From the NCBI RefSeq assembly GCF_036345915.1, contig NZ_CP107785.1, positions 9,610,001-9,674,000 on the forward strand: a stretch of 64,000 nt of DNA, given 5' to 3'. Shown in pieces: positions 33,728-42,200 of this stretch. Below the pieces are notes generated by a model. It was not told where the DNA came from and did not search any database. It saw nothing but the letters and a program-made list of their open reading frames with translations. Each line of letters begins with the position of its first letter. Within the stretch, counting starts at the first letter, position 1. This stretch comes from Nocardia sp. NBC_00565. GTDB taxonomy: Bacteria > Actinomycetota > Actinomycetes > Mycobacteriales > Mycobacteriaceae. Position numbers and translations under genes: made by a program.

Positions 33728-35764
33728 ATGACGATCACCGAAGCGCCGCCGCGGCGCACCACCCACCGTGCCGAGCCGGAGAAGCCGGCGCGAGCGACCC
33801 GATTGCTGTTCGGCCCACCGGATCAGCCACGCTGGGCCCGACCCGGACTGTGGACGCTGCTGATCGCCACCGCCGTGCTCTACCTGTGGGGACTGAGCAA
33901 ATCCGGCTGGGCCAACGACTTCTACGCCGCCGCCGTGCAGGCGGGCACACAGAGCTGGAAGGCGCTGCTGTTCGGCTCGCTGGACGCGGGCAACGCCATC
34001 ACGGTCGACAAGCCACCGGCATCGCTGTGGGTGATGGGCCTGTCCGGCAGGCTCCTCGGGTTCAGTTCGTTCTCGATGCTGTTGCCCCAGGCGCTGATGG
34101 GAGTCGCCTCGGTCGGCCTGGTGCACGGTGCGGTGCGGCGCTGGAGCGGTCCGGCGGCCGGTCTGCTGGCCGGTGCGGTGCTGGCGCTGACTCCTGTCGC
34201 GGCACTGATGTTCAAGTTCAACAATCCGGACGCGTTGCTGGTGCTGTTGCTCATCGTGGCGGCATATTGCACGGTCCGTGCGACCGAACACGGCAGTGGA
34301 CGCTGGCTCGCATTGGCCGGTGTGGCAGTGGGTTTCGGCTTTCTCACCAAGATGATGCAGGCGTTCCTGGTGCTGCCCGCGCTCGGTCTGGTGTTCCTGG
34401 TCGCCGCGCCGATCGGGTTCTGGCGTCGAATCGTCAAGCTGCTCGGCGCATTCGTGGCCATGGTGATCTCGGGTGGCTGGTTCGTCGCCCTGGTCAGCTT
34501 GTGGCCGACGGACTCCCGGCCGTACATCGGCGGATCGACCGATAACAGTCTGCTCGACCTCGCCCTGGGCTACAACGGTCTCGGCCGCGTCCTCGGCGGT
34601 GAGGGCAACGGCGGTGGCGGCGGTGGCGGTGGCGGTGGCAACACCGGTTTCGGCGGCAGCACTGGAATCACCCGCATGTTCGGTGACTCGATGGGCACCG
34701 AAATCTCCTGGCTGCTGCCCGCGGCGCTGATCGGTCTGGTCGCGGGACTGTGGTTCACCCGCCGTACCCCGCGCACCGGACGCACCCGCGCGGCGCTATT
34801 GCTCTGGGGCGGTTGGCTGCTCGTGACCGGTGTCGTGTTCAGCTACATGCAGGGCACCATGCACCCGTACTACACGGTGGCGCTCGCGCCCGCCATCGCC
34901 GCGGTAGTGGCGATCTCGGTGACCGAGCTGTGGCGCGGCCGCCAATTCCTGACAGCCCGTATCGCCCTCGGCGCCATCTCCGCGACCACCGGAGTCTGGA
35001 ACTACATCCTGCTCGACCGCACACCCGACTGGTATCCGGCGCTGCGCTGGATCATCCTGGTCGGCTCGATCGTGATCGCCGCGATCATGATCGTCGGCGC
35101 GCACCAACTGCGTAAGTTCACCGCCGTCGTGGTCATCGCCGGTCTGCTGTTCGGGCTGGCGGGAACCACCGCGTACACGATCGAGACCGCCGCGACGGCG
35201 CACAGCGGCTCCATCCCTACCTCCGGCCCGAATACCGGTCGCGGATTCGGCGGCGGACCCGGCGGCGGAGGCAACGCGCCGGGCGGAATGTCCACGGAGG
35301 CAGGCGCTTCCGCTCGACCGGCGAACGGCGCCACAGACGCGCCGACAACGGCGTCCGGTACGGAGGATCAAGCCGCGGCGGATCCGAGCGGTGCGGGCGG
35401 CGGTCCGGGCAACGCGAGTTCCAACAACACGGAGTTGCAAGAAATGCTGAAGAAGACCGACACCCGTTGGGCCGCGGCGACGGTGGGCTCGCAATCGGCC
35501 GGCAGCCTCGAACTCGCCACCGCCACCTCGGTCATGGCGATCGGCGGATTCACTGGCAGCGACAATTCACCGACGCTGGCCCAGTTCCAGCAGTACGTCG
35601 CCAACGGAGACATCACCTACTTCATCTCCGGCGGCGGCATGGGTGGTGGCCGAGGCGGCGATGCCAGCAGCTCGAGCGAGATCACCGCATGGGTCCAAGC
35701 CCACTACACCGCCACCACCGTCGGCGGGAGCACGGTCTACGACCTCACCCAGCCGACCTCCTGA
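33728..35764 (+). CDS. ArnT/GT39-like glycosyltransferase, paralogue 2
   Basis: 678 residues with the same plan as paralogue 1. The N-terminal segment and GWANDFYAAAVQAGTQSW loop are near 55-75, multiple membrane spans run to about 480, and a soluble C-terminal domain carries RWAAATVGSQSAGSLELATA, GGFTGSDNSPTLAQFQQYV and TYFISGGGMGGG. Two differences stand out: a poly-Gly insert (about ten Gly, residues 292-306) in an extracytoplasmic loop, and a Gly/Ala/Ser-rich linker of about 90 residues. It probably transfers a sugar from a polyprenyl carrier to a surface acceptor. An AGAGGA ribosome site precedes ATG 33728. Confidence 0.85.
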   Translation: MTITEAPPRRTTHRAEPEKPARATRLLFGPPDQPRWARPGLWTLLIATAVLYLWGLSKSGWANDFYAAAVQAGTQSWKALLFGSLDAGNAITVDKPPASLWVMGLSGRLLGFSSFSMLLPQALMGVASVGLVHGAVRRWSGPAAGLLAGAVLALTPVAALMFKFNNPDALLVLLLIVAAYCTVRATEHGSGRWLALAGVAVGFGFLTKMMQAFLVLPALGLVFLVAAPIGFWRRIVKLLGAFVAMVISGGWFVALVSLWPTDSRPYIGGSTDNSLLDLALGYNGLGRVLGGEGNGGGGGGGGGGNTGFGGSTGITRMFGDSMGTEISWLLPAALIGLVAGLWFTRRTPRTGRTRAALLLWGGWLLVTGVVFSYMQGTMHPYYTVALAPAIAAVVAISVTELWRGRQFLTARIALGAISATTGVWNYILLDRTPDWYPALRWIILVGSIVIAAIMIVGAHQLRKFTAVVVIAGLLFGLAGTTAYTIETAATAHSGSIPTSGPNTGRGFGGGPGGGGNAPGGMSTEAGASARPANGATDAPTTASGTEDQAAADPSGAGGGPGNASSNNTELQEMLKKTDTRWAAATVGSQSAGSLELATATSVMAIGGFTGSDNSPTLAQFQQYVANGDITYFISGGGMGGGRGGDASSSSEITAWVQAHYTATTVGGSTVYDLTQPTS

Positions 35765-35799
35765 GCTGAGCACGGGGACCTTCCGCTGACTGCGGACCA

Positions 35800-35861
35800 G
35801 GTGTCAGTCGAGGGCCGTGGGTCGGGCGCGCTGAGCGCCCGACTGGCCATCGACTGACACC
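35800..35861. other. 62-base nested hairpin between convergent units
   Basis: Outer perfect 12-bp stem (GGTGTCAGTCGA / TCGACTGACACC), one mismatch, five more pairs, a 3-base bulge, an inner perfect 9-bp stem (GTCGGGCGC / GCGCCCGAC) and a 5-base loop: 26 pairs in total. It lies 36 bp after glycosyltransferase 2. It may be a bidirectional terminator or a structured RNA; no T tract is present. Confidence 0.75.
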
Positions 35862-35866
35862 TTGCT

Positions 35867-36385
35867 GTGTCCAGAGTTCGCGGAATACGGCGTGGTGGCG
35901 GGCGAGTGAAGTGCGGCCTGCTCGGCGTCGCCGACGCCGAGGCCGGCCAGGATGCCGTTGAGCGCGATACTGGCGTAGGACTCCGGGGCGAGCGCCGGCA
36001 TCGTTCCGGGCGGCAGTCCGAGACGTTGGTCGCCGGCTTGCCGGAACAGTTCTTCGCCGGCCGGGTCGAGCTCGTCGACGACTTTGCGAATATCCCGCCG
36101 CTGAGCGAGTTTCTGTAGATCCCGCGCGGTGTAGCTGACTTGATAGCCGGGCGCGTCGATGAAGGCCAGGATGCCGGTCTCGACAGCCGGGGCGAGGTGG
36201 ACGAGGAAATGCGTGAGTTCGGCAAGGCGGTGGCGTCGGTACGCGAACACCTCCGCGTGGGGGCGCCGAGTTCGAAACAGCGTTCGTCGAATACTCAGGG
36301 ATGGGGTCGGAGATGGCGACCGCGTCGGCGTAGAGCAGGTGGTGGGTGAGCGCGGCGATATGGGCGTGCGCGGGTTCTCGCGGTC
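35867..36385 (-). pseudogene. Broken gene of unknown family, at least one frameshift
   Basis: Two minus-strand frames carry good protein-like sequence that join only with a frame change near 36260. Upstream part (about 36262-36380) gives AHIAALTHHLLYADAVAISD and PIPEYS. Downstream part (35880-36260) gives HAEVFAYRRHRLAELTHFLV, LAPAVETGILAFIDAPGYQV and ESYASIALNGILAGLGVGDA. Composition elsewhere in these frames is Ser/Pro/Arg-rich noise. No intact start is seen and the 3' end runs into the large hairpin. The helical character and YASIALNGIL are reminiscent of regulator ligand domains, but I do not recognise the family. Confidence 0.45.
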
Positions 36386-36489
36386 AGGTGTGTGAATCGA
36401 GCAACAGAATCGGCTCGAGCGCAACGGTTCCTCGAGGGCCCCACTCGATCGACGATGGGAACGTTCGATCGAGGTGAAGGTGAATTCGG

Positions 36490-37650
36490 ATGGCGGTGGC
36501 AGCGGGCAATAGCGCGGGGGCGGTTCTGCGGGCGGTGCTGGAATCGGGCGTGGCGACGCGGACCGCGATCGCACGGGTGGCCGAGCTGTCACCGGCGACG
36601 GTGACCACGCAGGTGCGGGCGCTGGTGGCGGCCGGGTTGCTGGTCGAACATCCGGAGACGGCGAGCCCGGCCGGGATGGGGCGGCCACATTCGCCGCTGG
36701 GGTTGAACAGCGCTGGCAATGTGGTGATCGGAGTGCATATCGCGGCCGGGCACGTCACTGTCGCGGTGCTCGATATCGCCGGTACAGTACGGCTCTCGCA
36801 TCGCCTGCCACACTCGAGTCTGGATCCGGACGAGATTCTCGACGCGGCGGCCGCCGAGGTGCGGCGGTTGCGGGCCGAACTCAGCGAGCGGGTGATCGGG
36901 CTGGGGGTGGCGATCGGCGGGTGGGTCGACAGTACGGCGGGGGCGGTCGTCGATCATATTTCCCTGCGCTGGCGCAATGTCGCTGTGCGACAGTATCTTT
37001 CCGAACGAACCGGACTTCCGGTCAGTCTGGACAGCCATACCAGGGCGCTGCTGCACGCGGAGCAGTTGTTCGGGACGGCGCGTACCGCCGCGGCGACGGT
37101 GGCGCTGTTCGCGGGCAATGTGATCGATGTGGCGTTCGCGGTGCACGGGCGGGTGCATTACGGTCCCCGGTCGGCCGCCGGGGCGATTACCCGGCTGGCC
37201 GGTGGGGAGGCCGAGGCGGCGCTGGCCGAATGCACCGATCGCGCCCTGGTGGCGCGGGCTCGGCGGGAATCGCTTGCGGTGAACGGTATTTCGGATCTCA
37301 TCGCCGTCGCCGAGCGGGACGAGGCGGCGCGCGAACTGTTCGCGGATCGGGCCAGGGTGCTCGGCCGGGTGGTCGCGGTGCTGATCGACCTACTCGATCC
37401 GGATGCGGTGGTGATCGTGGATCCGGCGCTGATGCGGGTGCCGGGGGTGCGCGCGGCGTATCTCGATGTGGTGCGACGGTTCTCGTCGTGTGAGCGGCCC
37501 GAGGAGATCGTCACGGGGTCGTCGTTCATCGGGCGGGCACTGGAAACGGCGGCCGGCACCGTGGTGTTGCAGCAGTTGTTCACCGATCCGCTGGGGGTGG
37601 TTGCCGCGGCCGCGCCGGTCCCCGCGATCACGGCCTTTTATTCCGAGTAA
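36490..37650 (+). CDS. ROK-family transcriptional regulator
   Basis: 386 residues. Residues 10-70 are a MarR-like winged helix (AVLRAVLESGVATRTAIARV and LSPATVTTQVRALVAAGLLVEH). The ROK actin-like fold follows (GVHIAAGHVTVAVLDIAG, GLGVAIGGWVDS, LIDLLDPDAVVIVDPAL). The usual ROK zinc motif (G-H-x-x-x-x-x-x-G-x-x-C-x-C-G) is absent from the segment after VHYGPRSAAGAITRL, which has only one Cys. Sugar kinase activity is therefore unlikely. It probably controls the monooxygenase/ABC operon 300 bp downstream on the same strand. Confidence 0.8.
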   Translation: MAVAAGNSAGAVLRAVLESGVATRTAIARVAELSPATVTTQVRALVAAGLLVEHPETASPAGMGRPHSPLGLNSAGNVVIGVHIAAGHVTVAVLDIAGTVRLSHRLPHSSLDPDEILDAAAAEVRRLRAELSERVIGLGVAIGGWVDSTAGAVVDHISLRWRNVAVRQYLSERTGLPVSLDSHTRALLHAEQLFGTARTAAATVALFAGNVIDVAFAVHGRVHYGPRSAAGAITRLAGGEAEAALAECTDRALVARARRESLAVNGISDLIAVAERDEAARELFADRARVLGRVVAVLIDLLDPDAVVIVDPALMRVPGVRAAYLDVVRRFSSCERPEEIVTGSSFIGRALETAAGTVVLQQLFTDPLGVVAAAAPVPAITAFYSE

Positions 37651-37951
37651 TTTTAAGTCGAACGAATGTTGCCAGATCGCAACGTCTTACGGGACAGTCG
37701 GTGTATGGGAAAGCACGCACCCGCCATCCGGTTCGAAATCCTCGATTGTCGCCGCCGTTCGGATTTCCGTAATGCATTCCGGCGTTTGCCGTAGAGGGTC
37801 GAAATTGCGAACCACCATTCGCCGAATAGGACTGGCCGCCGCACCGTCGCCCTTCCCTTCGAACTTCCCGCCGAGCGCGATCCGGGCGCCCCGGAATTAC
37901 CTACTGACCGCGCTGGGCGTCGTCCCGGCCGGTATCTGAAAGGACTCCCGC
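37651..37951. other. Leader region before the monooxygenase/ABC operon
   Basis: 301 bp with no convincing gene. A TTG-started frame at 37806 encodes a 44-residue basic peptide beginning LRTTIRRIGLAAA and ending 13 bp before the next start; it could be a leader peptide but lacks a ribosome site. No riboswitch was recognised. Confidence 0.3.
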
Positions 37952-39295
37952 ATGTCGAAACAACTGCACCTCAACGCATTTCTGATGTCCACCGGGCACC
38001 ACGAGGCGTCGTGGCGGCTCCCGGAATCGGATCCGCATTCGAACACCAAGATCGAGCACTATGTGCGTCTCGCGCAGATCGCCGAGCGCGGGAAGCTGGA
38101 TTCCATCTTCTTCGCCGACAGCCCCGTGCTGTTCGGTGACACCGGACGCCGCCCCAGTGGCAAACTCGAGCCCACGGTGCTGCTCACCGCCATTGCCGTG
38201 CAGACCTCCCGGATCGGTCTCATCGCCACCGCATCCACCAGCTACAACTCGCCGTTCAACCTGGCGCGCCGGTTCGCCTCCATCGATTGGGTGTCGAATG
38301 GACGGGTCGGCTGGAATATCGTCACCACCGCCGGAGGCGACGCGGCCCGCAATTTCGGACTCGACGACGTCCCCGACCACAGGCTGCGCTACGAGAAGGC
38401 CGCCGAATTCGTCGAGGTCGCGACGAAGCTGTGGGACAGCTGGGCCGATGACGCGGTGCTTGCCGATAAGGAATCCGGTGTCCACACCGATCCCGACAAG
38501 GTGCGCAAGATCGAACACGAGGGCCGGTTCTTCAAGGTGGCGGGGCCGCTGAATCTGCCGCGCTCGCCGCAGGCGTATCCCGTTCTGGTGCAGGCTGGTT
38601 CGTCCGAGGATGGTAAGGAGTTCGCGGCGCGCCACGCCGAGGCCGTATTCACCGCGCAGCAGACCCTCGAGGACGGTCTGGCGTTCTACGCCGATGTGAA
38701 GCGCCGCGCGATCGCATTCGGCCGGGATCCGGAATCCATCAAGATCCTGCCCGGCATCGTGCCCGTCATCGGTGACACCGAGGAACATGCCCGGGAGCTG
38801 GACGCCGAACTGGAGCGGCTGATCTCGCCCGAATACGCGAAGCGTCAACTCGCCCACAACTGGGGCATTCCGGTGGACGATCTCGACCTCGACAGTGAGC
38901 TGCCCGACGATCTGCCCACCGAGGACGAGATCCAGGGGGCGAAGAGCCGGTTCACGCTCATCGTGAATCTCGCACGGCGCGAACGGCTTACCCTGCGTCA
39001 GCTGATCGGCCGCCTCGGTGGCGGACGCGGTCATCACACCTTCGCGGGCACCGCCGAGCAGGTGGCCGACACCATCGAGGAGTGGTTCACCCGCGGCGCG
39101 GCCGACGGATTCAACATCATGCCCGCGGTGCTGCCGTCCGGTCTGGAGCGGTTCGTGGACGAGGTGGTGCCGATCCTGCAGCGGCGCGGGCTGTTCCGCA
39201 CCGAGTACACCGAGACCACGCTGCGCGGCCACTACGGCCTGGCGCGGCCGGCGAACCAGTTCTCGGGAGCGGATGCGCTGGTGGTCGCCGGATGA
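37952..39295 (+). CDS. NtaA/SnaA/DszA-type FMN-dependent monooxygenase
   Basis: 447 residues. Luciferase-like TIM barrel of the NtaA/SnaA/DszA group: N-terminal LNAFLMSTGHHEASWRLPES, KLDSIFFADSPVLF, TSTSYNSPFNLARRFASIDW and GRVGWNIVTTAGGDAARNFG are family hallmarks. These enzymes use reduced FMN from a partner reductase to cleave C-N or C-S bonds, for example in nitrilotriacetate or dibenzothiophene sulfone. It is translationally coupled (ATGA overlap) to the fused ABC exporter, which is an unusual partner because importers are commoner. A GAAAGGA ribosome site precedes the start. Confidence 0.9.
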   Translation: MSKQLHLNAFLMSTGHHEASWRLPESDPHSNTKIEHYVRLAQIAERGKLDSIFFADSPVLFGDTGRRPSGKLEPTVLLTAIAVQTSRIGLIATASTSYNSPFNLARRFASIDWVSNGRVGWNIVTTAGGDAARNFGLDDVPDHRLRYEKAAEFVEVATKLWDSWADDAVLADKESGVHTDPDKVRKIEHEGRFFKVAGPLNLPRSPQAYPVLVQAGSSEDGKEFAARHAEAVFTAQQTLEDGLAFYADVKRRAIAFGRDPESIKILPGIVPVIGDTEEHARELDAELERLISPEYAKRQLAHNWGIPVDDLDLDSELPDDLPTEDEIQGAKSRFTLIVNLARRERLTLRQLIGRLGGGRGHHTFAGTAEQVADTIEEWFTRGAADGFNIMPAVLPSGLERFVDEVVPILQRRGLFRTEYTETTLRGHYGLARPANQFSGADALVVAG

Positions 39296-42200
39296 GTTCG
39301 GACTCCGGCTGTTTCGACGCCGCGGCCTCGGATTCCGGGGCCGCGGAGCCGAATTCCCATCCCTCGAACACACAGTCCACCGGCTGGATTCGGTATCTGC
39401 TGCGGCGCTGTGCGGCGCATCGGCGGACGGTGCTCACCGCTGGCATCGGATCGGTGCTGGCGGCGGTGCTGACCGCGGTCCTGCCGCTGATCGTGCGGCA
39501 TATGGTCGATACCCTCACCACCACCGAGGCATCGGTGCTGCCATGGATCGCGCTGCTGCTCACCGTCGGCGCCGTGCGATTCGCCGCCGGATATCAGCGC
39601 CGCACCGGATCCTCGCGACTGTCGCTGGATGTGCAGCACGATCTGCGCCGCGATCTGTTCGCGGCGCTGTTGCGCCTCAATGGGCGGCAGCGCTCCGGCT
39701 TGTACACCGGGCAGGTGGTGAGCCGCGCCATTACCGACGTGACGCTGATCCAGATGTTCCTGCAACTGGTTCCGCTGGTCTCCGGAAACGCGATACTGCT
39801 CGCGGTGTCGCTGGTACTGATGTCGACGATGTCACCTGCCCTGACGGCGATCGCGCTGCTTGTGGTCCCGGCGCTGTGGCTGATCACGACACGCAGTCAG
39901 CGCGAACTGTTCCCGGCCAACTGGGATGCGCAGGCGCGGGCCGCCGAGGTCGCCATGCGGGTGGAGGCCGCGGTGACGGGCGTGCGGGTGGTGAAGGGGT
40001 TCGGTCAGGAATCCCATGAGCTGGATCAGCTGGCCGACTCCGCCCGCGACCTGTACCGGTCGCGGTTGCGGATCACTCGGATAACCAGCCGATTCACGCC
40101 CACCATGCAGGCGATTCCGGCGGCGGGGCAGGCGCTGGTGCTCATTGTCGGCGGACTGCTCGCGCTGCGGCAATCCATCACCCTGGGCACCTTCCTGGCC
40201 TTCATGACCTATCTGGGATCCTTCGTCCCGCCGATCCGGATGTTCGCCATGCTGCTCACCGTCAGTCAGCAGGGGAAGGCGTCGCTGGATCGGGTGCGCG
40301 AGGTGATCGAGACTCCGGTCCCGGACCAGGCGCGCGCCGCCACCCCCGCGTCCCCGATCCGGCCGAGCGGTGCGCCGCGTATCGAATTCCAGGGTGTGCG
40401 TTTCGGATTCGAGGATCAGCCGCCGGTGCTCGACGGGCTCGACCTAGTGGTCAAACCGGGCGAGACCATGGCGATCGCGGGTGCGGCGGGCTCCGGAAAG
40501 TCGATTCTGGTGCAGCTGCTGCCACGGCTGTTCGATCCGGATGCGGGCCGAATCCTGCTCGACGGCAACGATATTCGGGACCTGCCGCAGCTGCGCGGCC
40601 AAGTGGCCATGGTCTTCGAGGACACCTCGCTGATGGCGGATACGGTGCGCGCCAATGTGTCCTATGGGCGTCCGGACGCCGACGACGACCAGGTGTGGCA
40701 CGCATTGCACCTCGCCGCTGCCGACGAATTCGTGGCCGCGCTGCCCGACGGGCTCGACACACTCATCGGTGAACGCGGACAGCGGCTGTCCGGCGGGCAG
40801 CGGCAGCGGCTCGCCCTGGCCCGCGCGCTGATCACCGATGCCCCCATCCTGGTGCTCGATGACGCCACCTCCGCCATCGACGCCCAGGTGGAGGAACAGA
40901 TCTTCGCGCGCATCGCCGCCGAGGTCCGGCGCCGCACCACTATCGTTGTGGCACACCGCATCTCAACGCTTGCGCTGGCCGACCGGGTGGCGGTGCTGGA
41001 CGGCGGAAGGATCGCCGAACTGGGTTCGCTGCACGAACTGCAAAGCTCCGGCGAGCTGTTCCGGACCCTCTTCACCCCGCCCGATCCGGCCAGTATCGCG
41101 GCAGATCTGGATACCGCGGCGGAATCCGTGCCCACCGCCGGACTATGGGTGGACACCGAGACCGACGGCGACGAGACCCGGGCGCTCGAGCAGATGGCGA
41201 AGGCCTTCTCGCAACGCGCGGCGAGCTCCCCGGGAGCCGTGGGCGGGCAGCTGGGCGGCGGCATGATGTCGAGCGCACCGCCCAGCGGCGACGTGCGGGC
41301 GCTGATCGACAAGCTGCCGCCGGTCACCGGGGAACCCGATGTGCCCGAACACTTTTCGCGCACCCCGGATACCGCATTCGATCTGCGCGGACTGCTGCGG
41401 CCGTTCGCGTTGCCGCTGCTGGCCGGGTTGGGGCTGGTGGCGCTGGACGCGCTGGCGCAGATTGTGATTCCGTTCCTGGTGCGCTACGGCATCGACCATG
41501 GTGTGCTGACCGGTGCGCGCGATGTGTTGTTGATCGCGGCGGGTCTGGCGCTGCTGGTGGTCGTGGTGGACTGGGCTATCACCGTCGCGCAGGTGCGGGT
41601 GACCGGCCGCGCCGGCGAACGGCTGCTATACGGGTTGCGGGTGAAGGTGTTCGCGCAGCTCCAGCGCCTGGGTCTGCAGTTCTACGAGCGAGAACTGGCC
41701 GGGCGCATCATGACTCGGATGATCACCGATGTCGACGGTCTGTCCACTTTCCTGCAGACCGGCTTGGCGGTCGCCCTGACCAGCACGCTCACCATCGCCG
41801 GGGTGATCGTCGCGCTGGTGGTGATCGACCCCGGGCTGGCGCTGGTGGTCCTGCCCCTGATGCCGGTGCTGGTGGTGGCGACGATCGCGTTCCGCCGGGC
41901 CTCGGTGCCCGCGTACAACCTTGCGCGCGAACAGGTCAGCGCCGCCAATGCCTACCTGCAGGAGAACGTCGACACCATCGCGGTGACCCAGGCATACCGC
42001 CGGGAGGCGGTCAATCAGCGCGAATTCGACCGCCGCTCTTGGGGCTACCGCGATGCGCGGCTGCGCAGTCAGACGCTGATGGCGGTGTTCTTTCCGTTCA
42101 TCGAGATCATGTCGGTGCTCGCCACCGCCGCGGTACTCGCGGTCGGTGTGCACCAGGTGCGCGAGAGCGCGCTCACCGCAGGCACTTTGATCGCGTTCCT

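Noticed and set aside
34603..34650. Gly-rich codon run as a possible assembly error in glycosyltransferase 2
   Set aside because: The frame is preserved on both sides and Gly-rich linkers occur elsewhere in this locus, so it is treated as real.
37651..37951. Possible riboswitch or cysteine leader peptide before the sulfur/amine monooxygenase
   Set aside because: No conserved riboswitch core was recognised, and the small frame has no Cys and no ribosome site.
37901..39373. Minus-strand frame of 490 codons opposite the flavin monooxygenase
   Set aside because: Shadow frame; it begins and ends without ribosome sites and lacks protein-like segments.
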